64,000 nt of DNA. It comes from Nocardia aurantiaca (GTDB taxonomy: Bacteria > Actinomycetota > Actinomycetes > Mycobacteriales > Mycobacteriaceae). Both the position numbers and the translations under genes were made by a program. The stretch lies in assembly GCF_009708175.1 (NCBI RefSeq), contig NZ_WMBB01000001.1, positions 682,001 through 746,000 of the forward strand. Reading direction: 5' to 3'. Below the pieces are notes generated by a model. It was not told the origin of the DNA. It did no database searches and worked only from the letters and a program-made list of their open reading frames with translations. Shown here in pieces: positions 6,949 through 15,600 of this stretch (positions are counted from its first letter, which is position 1; each line of letters opens with the position of its first letter).

Positions 6949-8142
6949 ATGTCCGCGACCTTCCCGCCCCTCGCGCGGCGTCTCGACGGCCTGCAGAGCT
7001 CGGCGATCCGTGACCTGCTCAAGCTCACCTCGCGCGCGGACATCATCAGCTTGGCCGGGGGTCTGCCGGACGCCGAACTCATGCCCCGCGACCGCATCGC
7101 GGTAGCCGCCGACGCGGCGCTGTCGGACCGCTCCCGCCTCCAGTACACCGAGTCGCCGGGCTGGGGTCCGCTGCGTGACGTGCTGGCCGCCCGCGAGTCC
7201 GCCCGCCTGAGCCGCGCGGTCCCGGTCGAGGAGATCTTCGTGACCCACGGGTCGCAGCAGGCGCTGTCGCTGCTGTCGGAGGTGCTGCTGGATCCGGGCG
7301 CGCTGGTGGTGGTGGAGGATCCCGCGTATGTCGGTGCGCTGCAGGTCTTCCGGGCCGCCGGGGCCCGAATCGTGGCCGTGCCGCTGGATGCCGAGGGCAT
7401 GCGCCTGGATGTGCTGCGCGAGCTGCTCGCGACGGGCGAGCGCCCCGCCGTGGTCCACACGGTCAGCAACTTCCACAATCCGGGCGGCGTCACCCTGAGC
7501 CCCGAGCGCCGCCGAGACCTGGCGAATCTGGCCGAGCAGTACGGCTTCTGGGTCATCGAGGACGACCCGTACGGCGAGCTCTGGTTCGATCGGCCCTCGC
7601 CCGAGCCGGTCGCGGCGTACTCGCCCAATGTGATTCGCCTGTCCAGCGCCTCCAAGATCCTGGCCCCCACGCTGCGCGCCGGCTGGATGATCGCCCCGGT
7701 TCAGGTCTGTCGTGGGGTGGAGCTGCTCAAGCAGGGCGCCGACCTGTGCGGCTCGGCCCTCACCCAGCAGATCACCGCCGACCTGCTCTCCGACACCGAG
7801 TGGCTCACCGCGCACGTGGATTCGGTCCGCCAGGTCTACGGCACCCGCGCCAAGGCCCTCGTCGACGCCGTCCGCGCCCGCTTCGGCGACCGCGTCAGCA
7901 GCACCGACGCCGCCGGCGGCATGTTCGTCTGGGCCGAGTTCACCGACGGCACCGACGCCCAGGCATTACTCGCTCGCGCACTGGAATTCGGCGTCGCCTA
8001 CGTCCCCGGCAATGCCTTCGCCGTCTCCACCGACTACACCCACTCCATGCGCCTGTGCTTCACCACCTCCGACGCCGCCACCCTCGATGAGGCCGTCGCC
8101 CGCCTCGCCAAGGCCCACGCCGCCACCCCGGCCCAGCCCTGA
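6949..8142 (+). CDS. PLP-dependent class I aminotransferase (2-aminoadipate/MocR-like family)
   Basis: A 397-residue fold-type I aminotransferase. Visible: SLAGGLPDAELMP near the N-terminus, YTESPGWGPLRD, NFHNPGG for substrate/cofactor contacts, the DDPYGELWF aspartate region, and SSASKILAP, whose Lys should form the Schiff base with PLP. The closest groups by motif are 2-aminoadipate and aromatic/branched aminotransferases (LysN-like) without the GntR DNA-binding domain. ATG 6949 is preceded by GGAGGTG. One rare TTA codon is present at 7966. It is monocistronic, with two palindromes in its upstream region. Substrate is uncertain. Confidence 0.85.
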   Translation: MSATFPPLARRLDGLQSSAIRDLLKLTSRADIISLAGGLPDAELMPRDRIAVAADAALSDRSRLQYTESPGWGPLRDVLAARESARLSRAVPVEEIFVTHGSQQALSLLSEVLLDPGALVVVEDPAYVGALQVFRAAGARIVAVPLDAEGMRLDVLRELLATGERPAVVHTVSNFHNPGGVTLSPERRRDLANLAEQYGFWVIEDDPYGELWFDRPSPEPVAAYSPNVIRLSSASKILAPTLRAGWMIAPVQVCRGVELLKQGADLCGSALTQQITADLLSDTEWLTAHVDSVRQVYGTRAKALVDAVRARFGDRVSSTDAAGGMFVWAEFTDGTDAQALLARALEFGVAYVPGNAFAVSTDYTHSMRLCFTTSDAATLDEAVARLAKAHAATPAQP

Positions 8143-8216
8143 ACCCGCGCACCGGAGATACCGGTTGACGCGGGTGTCCGCTGGATGGTCGTAGTCCGCG
8201 GGAATCGGCGTGTCGT

Positions 8217-8390
8217 GTGCTGATCGATCTGGATGATCCCGTGAGCCTCACGGCCTTTCCTCTGATCGGTGAGCACTACGAGAATGTCGGCGAACACACC
8301 GGCCTGGCCACATGGGAGTTGAAGGGCACTACGGTGACCGTTGATCTCGCGGCGCTGACCAGCGGGCGAGCTGCCGGTCGAGCGGAGTGA
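8217..8390 (+). CDS. Possible small protein or gene remnant (57 aa)
   Basis: Not recognised. A GTG-initiated frame reads VLIDLDDPVSLTAFPLIG and ends GRAAGRAE. The frame is open upstream for only 16 more codons, and no clear ribosome site is seen. It fills the 260-bp gap between the aminotransferase and glpK genes. It may be a real small protein, a decayed gene, or chance. Confidence 0.25.
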   Translation: MLIDLDDPVSLTAFPLIGEHYENVGEHTGLATWELKGTTVTVDLAALTSGRAAGRAE

Positions 8391-8403
8391 CGACCGTCCT
8401 GAA

Positions 8404-9900
8404 TCAGACCCAGTTGTATGTCCGTTCCACCGCCTTGTTCCATTCACTGACGAGGCGGTCGCGGTCGGCGGCGAGCATGGCGGGGGTCCAGCGTTTGTCT
8501 TCTGCCCAGTTGGCGCGGATGTCATCGGTGGAGGACCAGTAGTCGACGGCGAGGCCGGCAGCGTACGCCGCGCCGAGGGCGGTGGTTTCAGTGACGACCG
8601 GGCGGACGACGGTGGCGTCGAGGATGTCGGATTGGAACTGCATGAGCAGTTCGTTGCCGACCATGCCGCCGTCGACCTTGAGGGTGACCTGTTCGACGTC
8701 CAGGCGCTGGGCCTTGGAGTCGGCGCGCATGGCGTCGATGACCTCTCGGGTCTGGAAGGCGGTGGCCTCCAGGACGGCTCGGGCCAGGTGGCCCTTGTTG
8801 ACGAAGCGGGTCAGGCCCGCCACGACGCCGCGGGCGTCGGGCCGCCAGCGCGGTGCGAACATGCCGGAGAAGGCAGGGACCACGTACGCGCCGCCATTGT
8901 CGGCGACGGTGCGGGCCAGCGGTTCGATCTCCTCGGCGGAGGAGATGATGCCGAGGTTGTCGCGCAGCCATTGCACCAGTGAGCCGGTGACCGCGATGGA
9001 GCCCTCGAGCGCGTAGACCGCGGGCTGATCGCCGAGCCGGTAGCAGACCGTGGTGAGCAGTCCGTGCTCGCTGAAAACCGGTGTGGTGCCGGTGTTCATG
9101 AGCATGAAATTGCCGGTGCCGTAGGTGTTCTTGGTGTCTCCGGGGGACAGGCAGGCCTGCCCGAAGGTGGCGGCCTGCTGGTCGCCGAGAATGCCCGCCA
9201 CCGGGACGCCCGCCAGCGCGCCGGTGATGATGGGCGCGTAAACCTCGGAGCTGCTGCGGATTTCGGGCAGCATGGACATCGGTGTGCCGAACTCGGCGCA
9301 GATCTGCGGATCCCATTGCAGCGAGCGCAGATCCATCAGCATGGTGCGCGAGGCATTGGTGACGTCGGTGATGTGCTGGCCCGTCAGGTTCCACAGGATC
9401 CAGCTGTCCATGGTCCCGAAACACAGCTCGCCGGCCTCGGCGCGCAGCCGTGCGCCCGGCACGGCATCGAGAATCCAGCGCAGTTTCGGCCCGGCGAAAT
9501 AGGTGGACAGCGGCAGACCGGTGCGGTCGGCGTACCGGTTCGGCCCCTGATCGCCGGCGAGTTCCGCGGTGAGGTCGGAGGTCCGGGTGTCCTGCCAGAC
9601 GATGGCGTTGCCGATGGGCTTGCCGGTGGCGCGCTCCCACACCACGGTGGTCTCGCGTTGATTGGTGACACCGGCGGCCGCGACCTCCGCCGCCCCGATG
9701 CCACAGCTCTCGAGGGCCTGGGCGATCACGGATTCGGTATTGCGCCAGATGGATTCGGGGTCGTGTTCGACCCATCCGGGCTGCGGGAAGATCTGCTCAT
9801 GTTCCCGCTGAGCGGCTCCGGCGATTCGGCCCTGGTGATCGAAGATGATGCAGCGACTCGACGTCGTGCCCTGATCGATGGCGGCCACATAGCGACGCAT
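8404..9900 (-). CDS. glpK: Glycerol kinase
   Basis: Phosphorylates glycerol to sn-glycerol-3-phosphate with ATP in the cytoplasm, the first step of glycerol use. The 498-residue length and sequence fit FGGY-family glycerol kinases: the N-terminal [11 protein letters not shown] phosphate-binding loop, [13 protein letters not shown], and the C-terminal [17 protein letters not shown] segment. It is divergent from glpD, which takes the product. The ATG at 9900 is preceded at 6 nt by TAGCCT on the minus strand, so the transcript is probably leaderless. No glpF transporter gene is adjacent. Confidence 0.96.
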   Translation of the reverse strand: MRRYVAAIDQGTTSSRCIIFDHQGRIAGAAQREHEQIFPQPGWVEHDPESIWRNTESVIAQALESCGIGAAEVAAAGVTNQRETTVVWERATGKPIGNAIVWQDTRTSDLTAELAGDQGPNRYADRTGLPLSTYFAGPKLRWILDAVPGARLRAEAGELCFGTMDSWILWNLTGQHITDVTNASRTMLMDLRSLQWDPQICAEFGTPMSMLPEIRSSSEVYAPIITGALAGVPVAGILGDQQAATFGQACLSPGDTKNTYGTGNFMLMNTGTTPVFSEHGLLTTVCYRLGDQPAVYALEGSIAVTGSLVQWLRDNLGIISSAEEIEPLARTVADNGGAYVVPAFSGMFAPRWRPDARGVVAGLTRFVNKGHLARAVLEATAFQTREVIDAMRADSKAQRLDVEQVTLKVDGGMVGNELLMQFQSDILDATVVRPVVTETTALGAAYAAGLAVDYWSSTDDIRANWAEDKRWTPAMLAADRDRLVSEWNKAVERTYNWV

Positions 9901-9906
9901 TGATCG

Positions 9907-9912
9907 AGGCTA
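9907..9912 (-). promoter_or_regulatory. -10 box of glpK, leaderless
   Basis: Minus-strand TAGCCT ends 6 nt before the glpK ATG. Confidence 0.5.
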
Positions 9913-9933
9913 ACCGACGACGGCCGCTCGGCC

Positions 9934-9967
9934 GGGCTACTGTGGGCTACGGTAGCGCTGGGTAGCC
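9934..9967. promoter_or_regulatory. Candidate operator between glpK and glpD
   Basis: GGGCTAC occurs at 9934-9940 and 9944-9950, and the inverse GTAGCC at 9962-9967. The half-sites form a 23-bp inverted repeat (GGCTAC-N11-GTAGCC) plus one extra direct copy 10 bp away. A glycerol-responsive regulator would be expected to act here; none is encoded nearby. Confidence 0.45.
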
Positions 9968-9992
9968 GAAAAATAGCCCTGAGGAGTCTCGT

Positions 9993-11732
9993 ATGACGAA
10001 TCATCCGCGATCGCAGTTCCTCGGCCCCGAGCAGCGCGAAGCTGCCTGGGGGCGGCTCGGAAAGGACGATTTCGACGTCATCGTGATCGGTGGCGGCGTG
10101 GTCGGCGCGGGCATCGCCCTCGACGCCGCCACCCGCGGTCTGGAAGTCGCCCTGGTCGAGGCGCGGGATCTGGCCGCGGGTACGTCCAGTCGCTCCTCGA
10201 AGATGTTCCACGGTGGTCTGCGCTACCTGGAGATGATGGAGTTCGGGCTGGTCCGCGAGGCCCTCGAGGAGCGCGAGCTGACGCTGTCGACGCTGGCCCC
10301 GCACCTGGTGAAGCCGCTGAAGTTCCTGTACCCGCTCACCCGCTACGGCTGGGAACGTCCGTACGTCGCGGCGGGTCTGGTGCTCTACGACACCATGGGC
10401 GGCGCGAAATCCGTTCCCGGACAGCATCATCTGACCCGCTCGGCGGCGCTGCGGCAGGCCCCGGGCCTGAAGCGGGACGCCCTCACCGGCGGCGTGAACT
10501 ACTACGACACCGTCGTCGACGACGCCCGTCACACCATGACCGTGGCCCGCACCGCCGCCCACTATGGCGCGGTGATCCGCACCTCCACACAGGTCGTCGG
10601 CTTCCTCAAGGAGGCGGACCGGGTGGTCGGCATCAAGGTGCGCGATACCGAGGACGGCCGCACCACCGAGGTGCGGGGCAGTGTGGTGATCAATGCCACC
10701 GGCGTCTGGACCGACGAACTCCAGTCCCTCGCCCGGCAACGCGGGCGATTCCATGTGCGCGCGTCCAAGGGCGTGCACATCGTGGTCCCGCGCGACCGCA
10801 TCGCCAGCGACTGCTCGATCATCCTGCGCACCGAGAAGTCCGTGCTCTTCGTCATCGCGTGGAGCACCGACCACTGGATCATCGGCACCACCGACACCGA
10901 CTGGAACCTCGACCTCGCGCATCCGGCCGCCACCAAACGCGATATCGACTACCTGCTCGAACACGTCAACAAGGTGCTGGTCACCCCGCTCACCCATGCC
11001 GACATCACCGGCGTCTACGCGGGCCTGCGGCCGCTGCTGGCCGGGGAGAGCGACCAGACCTCCAAGCTGTCGCGTGAGCACGCCGTGGCCCGCATCGCCC
11101 CCGGCCTGGTCGCCATCGCGGGCGGCAAGTACACCACCTACCGGGTCATGGCCTACGACGCGGTCGACGAAGCGGCACAGTATATTTCGCGCCGCGTACC
11201 GCCCACCATCACCGAGAAGGTGCCGCTGCTCGGCGCGGACGGCTACCACGCCCTCATGAACCAGACCCCGCACCTGGCCGAGAAGTACGGCGTCCACCCG
11301 TACCGGATCCAGCATCTGCTCAACCGCTACGGCTCTCTCATCGACGAGGTGCTCGGCCTGGCCGACGGCAAACCCGATCTGCTGCAACCGATCACGGAGT
11401 CGCCGGGCTACCTGCGGGTGGAGGCCGTCTACGCGGCCGCCGCCGAGGCCGCCCTGCACCTGGACGACATCCTGGCCCGCCGCACCCGCATCTCCATCGA
11501 ATACGCCCACCGCGGGGTGGATTCCGCCGACGAGGTGGCGCGGCTGGTGGCCCCGGTGCTGGGCTGGTCGGAGGCCGATATCGAGCGCGAGGTGGCGGTG
11601 TACAACGCCCGGGTCAAGGCCGAGATCGAATCCCAGACCCAGCCCGACGACGCCTCCGCCGGCGCCCTGCGCCTGGAAGCCCCGGAGGCGCGGCGTCAGG
11701 TGCTGGACCCGGTTCAGCGCACCATCTTGTAG
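9993..11732 (+). CDS. glpD: Glycerol-3-phosphate dehydrogenase, FAD-dependent
   Basis: Oxidises sn-glycerol-3-phosphate to dihydroxyacetone phosphate at the membrane, passing electrons to quinone. Of 579 residues, the N-terminal FAD-binding motif IGGGVVGAGIALD is at about 32-44, followed by GTSSRSSKMFHGGLRYLE, typical of GlpD. The C-terminal DAO_C-type domain occupies roughly 390-540. ATG 9993 is preceded by GAGGAG. The homologue at the same position relative to lpdA in M. tuberculosis is glpD2. Together with divergent glpK it forms a complete route from glycerol to glycolysis. Confidence 0.95.
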   Translation: MTNHPRSQFLGPEQREAAWGRLGKDDFDVIVIGGGVVGAGIALDAATRGLEVALVEARDLAAGTSSRSSKMFHGGLRYLEMMEFGLVREALEERELTLSTLAPHLVKPLKFLYPLTRYGWERPYVAAGLVLYDTMGGAKSVPGQHHLTRSAALRQAPGLKRDALTGGVNYYDTVVDDARHTMTVARTAAHYGAVIRTSTQVVGFLKEADRVVGIKVRDTEDGRTTEVRGSVVINATGVWTDELQSLARQRGRFHVRASKGVHIVVPRDRIASDCSIILRTEKSVLFVIAWSTDHWIIGTTDTDWNLDLAHPAATKRDIDYLLEHVNKVLVTPLTHADITGVYAGLRPLLAGESDQTSKLSREHAVARIAPGLVAIAGGKYTTYRVMAYDAVDEAAQYISRRVPPTITEKVPLLGADGYHALMNQTPHLAEKYGVHPYRIQHLLNRYGSLIDEVLGLADGKPDLLQPITESPGYLRVEAVYAAAAEAALHLDDILARRTRISIEYAHRGVDSADEVARLVAPVLGWSEADIEREVAVYNARVKAEIESQTQPDDASAGALRLEAPEARRQVLDPVQRTIL

Positions 11733-11803
11733 TTGAACTCCGTGGTGCCCAGCGTGTCCATGAGCCGCACCCACAGCGGCAGCATCGGACGAATCGTGCC
11801 CAT
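11714..11803 (-). pseudogene. Possible C-terminal gene remnant (29 aa) between glpD and nei2
   Basis: Between nei2 and glpD the minus strand reads a coding-like peptide starting MGTIRPMLPLWVRLMDTL and ending FNYKMVR before TGA. It overlaps the 3' end of glpD by 19 nt. Upstream it runs into the nei2 frame region, so no full gene is available. It looks like the tail of a lost protein, but I cannot name the family; it may be chance. Confidence 0.25.
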
Positions 11804-11829
11804 CGGGTGAAATACCGGGCCGCGGGCGG

Positions 11830-12600
11830 TCAGGGGTGGAACAGGGGTTGGCAGCGGGGGCAGAAGTAGATGGCGCGGTCGGCTCGGGTGGCGTGCTCGT
11901 CGTCGCCGAGAAGGCGGACGACCAGGGGCGTGCCGCAGCGAGGGCAAGGGCGGTGCTGACGGCCGTAAGCCAGTGCGCGCCAGGGCGGCTCGGTGGCGGC
12001 CTCGGCCAGGACGCGGTGGGCCTCGTCGACCAGGGCGCGTAGGTCGTCGATGTCGCCGACCGGGGTGGCGGGGTGAACTCGGCGGAGGAAGCAGATCTCG
12101 CTGCGATAGATGTTGCCGATGCCGGCGAGATTGGTTTGGTCCAGGAGGGCGAGGCCGATGGGGCGGCCGGGGGTGCGAGAGAGACGACGGACGGCTTCGG
12201 TGGGGTCCCAGTCGGGGGCGAGGAGGTCGGGGCCGAGATGGTCGGTGGCGGTGTGTTCGTCGGTGCGGCGGAGGACCTCGACCAGGCCGAGGGAGAAGCC
12301 GACCGCCTCGGCGTCCGCGGTGACCAGGACCAGGCGCGCGGTGAAACCCGGCCTGGTCCAGCGTTGTCCGGGCTGATACACCCGCCACTCGCCCTCCATT
12401 TTGAGATGGGTGTGGATGGCGAGTTCGGGGGTGCGGACGAACAGGTGCTTGCCGTAGCTGCCGACGCTCTCGATCTCCCGGCCCTTCAGGTCGAGGGTCG
12501 CGTATCTGGGCACCCGGAAGTCGCTGCGGGTCAGCACCTTGCCCGCCAGAGCCTTTCGCAGGCGCGCGGCGGTGAGGAAGACGGCGTCGCCCTCAGGCAT
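11830..12600 (-). CDS. nei2: Formamidopyrimidine-DNA glycosylase / endonuclease VIII (Nei2)
   Basis: A bifunctional DNA glycosylase/AP lyase of base-excision repair that removes oxidised bases. The 256-residue product starts MPEGD: after Met removal Pro is the nucleophile and Glu the catalytic acid. The C-terminal zinc finger is visible (CPRCG at about 217 and CPRCQ near the end). It lies 6 nt behind lhr on the same strand and is surely co-transcribed. M. tuberculosis has nei2 (Rv3297) next to lhr (Rv3296), so the helicase-glycosylase pairing is conserved. Confidence 0.93.
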   Translation of the reverse strand: MPEGDAVFLTAARLRKALAGKVLTRSDFRVPRYATLDLKGREIESVGSYGKHLFVRTPELAIHTHLKMEGEWRVYQPGQRWTRPGFTARLVLVTADAEAVGFSLGLVEVLRRTDEHTATDHLGPDLLAPDWDPTEAVRRLSRTPGRPIGLALLDQTNLAGIGNIYRSEICFLRRVHPATPVGDIDDLRALVDEAHRVLAEAATEPPWRALAYGRQHRPCPRCGTPLVVRLLGDDEHATRADRAIYFCPRCQPLFHP

Positions 12601-12606
12601 GGGGGC

Positions 12607-15600
12607 TCACGGGTGGCTCCGCAACCGGAAGCCCTTCGGGGTCGCGGTGAAACCCGCCTCGGTGAGGAAGCCCGCGAAGGTGTTGCCGTGCACGGATTCC
12701 CCGTTCACCCGGTCGATGACCAAGGAGTCCACGCGGCGGTCGCGGACCAGGGCGGCCAGGGCGGTGGCCGCCGCGGTGCGCGTCGCGGGGTCCTCGGTGA
12801 AGGTGAGCAGCGTCTTGCCGCCGCGCTCCAGATACAGCGCCAACTCGCCCTCGACCAGCACCACCAGCGCGCCCGCCTTGCGGCCGGGGCGGTGTCCCGC
12901 GCCCTCGGCGCTCGCCTTGGGCCAAGGCAGGGCCGCGCCGTACGGGTTCGCCGGATCGCACGCGGCCAACGCGATGGCGTTGCCGACCGGCTCATGGGAG
13001 AAGCCGTCGCCCGCCGTGGACGTGCGGTCGGTGTCGAAGGACCGCAGACGGTCCACGACGTCCGTGGTCGAGAACTGCGCCCCGCCCAGGGAATCCACGA
13101 AGTATCCGCGACGGCAGCGGCCGCGGTCCTCGAACTCGGTGAGCACCCGGTAGACGAGGGCGAAGCCGCCCGGCACCCCTTCGCTCTGCACAGCGCCCCG
13201 GGTCAGCACTCCATACCGCTCCAGCAGCACATCGGCGGTGGCGTGCGCGCGAATCGTATTGTCGGCCACCCGCTCCGGTAGTAGCGACCAGCGCCCGGCC
13301 ACCTGCGGCGAGGCGGTGCGGGCTGGCATTCCGGTGCGCGGCAGGTACATTCGCCCGCGCGGGGCACGGCGCGGCGTCCGGTGCGCGGTGGTGGTGCGGG
13401 TGGTGCCCGCCAGCAGGGCACGCACGGGAGCGAAGGTATCGCCGCCGATGCGCCCGGCCCACACCAGATCCCATAGCGCGGCCGTGACATCGGCCTCGTT
13501 TTCGGCACCGTCCACCAGTTGCCGGAAGAAGTACGCGCCCCCGGCGCCACCCGCCACCACCTGGTATTCCCCCTTCGGCAGCGTGGTGCCGATCGGCTCC
13601 TCGCCCTCGGCCCCGGCGACCCGCGCGGCCGAATCGACGGTCCCGCCGATCACGGTGGCTCCCAAGGCGGTCAGCAGTCCGATGTGCCGCTCGGTCAGGT
13701 CGATGTCATCGGGCGGCGGCAGCGTCAGCCCCGCATGCTCGGCCGGGTGCAGGGCGATCCAGCCGTCCTTGGCGGTGATCGACCCGTGACCGGACCAGAT
13801 CACCTCGCCGGTGGCCATGAGCTCGTCCAGCATGGCGGGGGAGTAGTCGCGCACCCGCAGCGGCAGGATGAGGGATTCCCACGCCGAAGCCGGAATCGGC
13901 ACGCCCGCGAGCTGTTCCACCACCGACGCGACCCCGTCCACCCCGCGCAGCTCCCCGGTTCCGACATGCTGCCAGGACGGCAGGAAGCGTCCCAGCGCGG
14001 CGGTCGCCACCGGCTCCACCTCCTTGCGGGCGGCGGCCAGCGAGCGGCGGCGCAGGCGGCGCAGCACCTCGCTGTCACACCATTCCGTGCCCGCCGCACC
14101 GGGCGTGAATTCGCCCTCCACCACCCGTTTCTCGAGCCCCAGCCGATGCAGCGCGGTGGCCGCGACCGCGGGACCGAGCCCGAAGCGGTGCGCCGCCCGC
14201 GTCAGGGTGAACGGCCCGTGCGTGCGCGCGTACCGGCCGATCAGATCGCCCAGCGGATCGGCCACCGGTTCGATGAAGGCCGCCGGGACGCCGATGGGCA
14301 GCGGCACGCCGAGTGCGTCCCGCAGCCGCGAGGCGTCCTCGATGGCCACCCACCACTGCGATCCGGCGAAGGAGACCTCCAGTGCCCGGCGCGATTTCAC
14401 GAGTTCCGCGAACCACTGCCGCGGATCCGCCACGCACCGCTCGGCGGCCTCCGCGGCGGTCAGCGGTCCCAGCAGCCGCAGCAGGTCGACCAGACCCTCC
14501 ATGTCCCGCGCCTGCCGTTCGGGTGTGAGCCGCTGCAGTTCCCGCTCGGTCTGCTCGAGCACCCCGGCATCCAACAGCTCCCGCAGCTCGACCCGGCCCA
14601 GCAGCTCGGCCAGCAGGCCGGAATCCAGTGACAGCGCCGTCGCCCGCCGCTCGGCCAGCGGACTGTCGCCCTCGTACATGAACTGGCCGATGTAGTCGAA
14701 CAGCAGCGAATTCGCGAACGGCGACGGCGCGGCCGTCTCCACCTCCACCAGCCGGATCTGCCGCCGCGCCACCCGGCCCAGCAGATCCCGTAGCGAGGGC
14801 AGGTCGTACACGTCCTGGAGGCATTCGCGCACCGTCTCCAGCAGGATCGGGAACTCCGGGAACTTGCGCGCCACGTCCAGCAACTGCGCCGCCCGCTGGC
14901 GCTGCTGCCACAGCGGCGCCCGCTTGCCCGGATCCCGCCGCGGTAGCAACAGTGCCCGCGCCGCGCACTCCCGGAACCGCGACGCGAAAAGCGCCGAGCC
15001 GCCGACCTGTTCGGTCACCAGATCGTCGATCTCATCGGTGTCGAATACGAACAGTTCCGCCCCCGGCGGATCATCGGTGGTATCGGGCAGGCGCACCACG
15101 ATCCCGTCATCCGAGGGCGTGGGCGCAGCATCCACCCCGAACCGCTCCCGTAGCCGGGCCCCCACCGCCAGCGCCCACGGCGCGTGCACCGGCAGCCCGT
15201 ACGGCGAGTGCAACACCACTCGCCAGTCGCCGAGCTCGTCGCGGAACCGCTCCACCACCAGCGTCTTGTCGGTGGGCAGCTGCCCGGTGGCCTCCCGTTG
15301 CTCGACGAGCAGCGCTACCAGATTCGCCGTCGCGTTCTCGTCCAATCCGCCTTGCAGGGCGACGGTTGCGACCTCGGAGTCCGCCCCGGAGGTCCTCGAG
15401 CGCTTGCTCTTGTCGACCTCCTGACCGGCATGCCGCACGAATTCGCCCAGTGCCGCGCCCAATTCGGCCGGACGGCCCAGGGAATCACCGTGCCAGAAGG
15501 GAAGTCGGCCCGGAAGCCCGAACGCCGGTGTCACGAGCACCCGGTCGAACGTGATCTCCTCGATCCGCCAGCTGGTCGCACCCAGCGCGAACACATCGCC

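Noticed and set aside
9726-11774. Long minus-strand open frame (682 codons) opposite glpD
   Set aside because: Its translation is His/Gly/Ala-biased with no domain, and the opposite strand clearly encodes GlpD; it is a GC-driven shadow frame.
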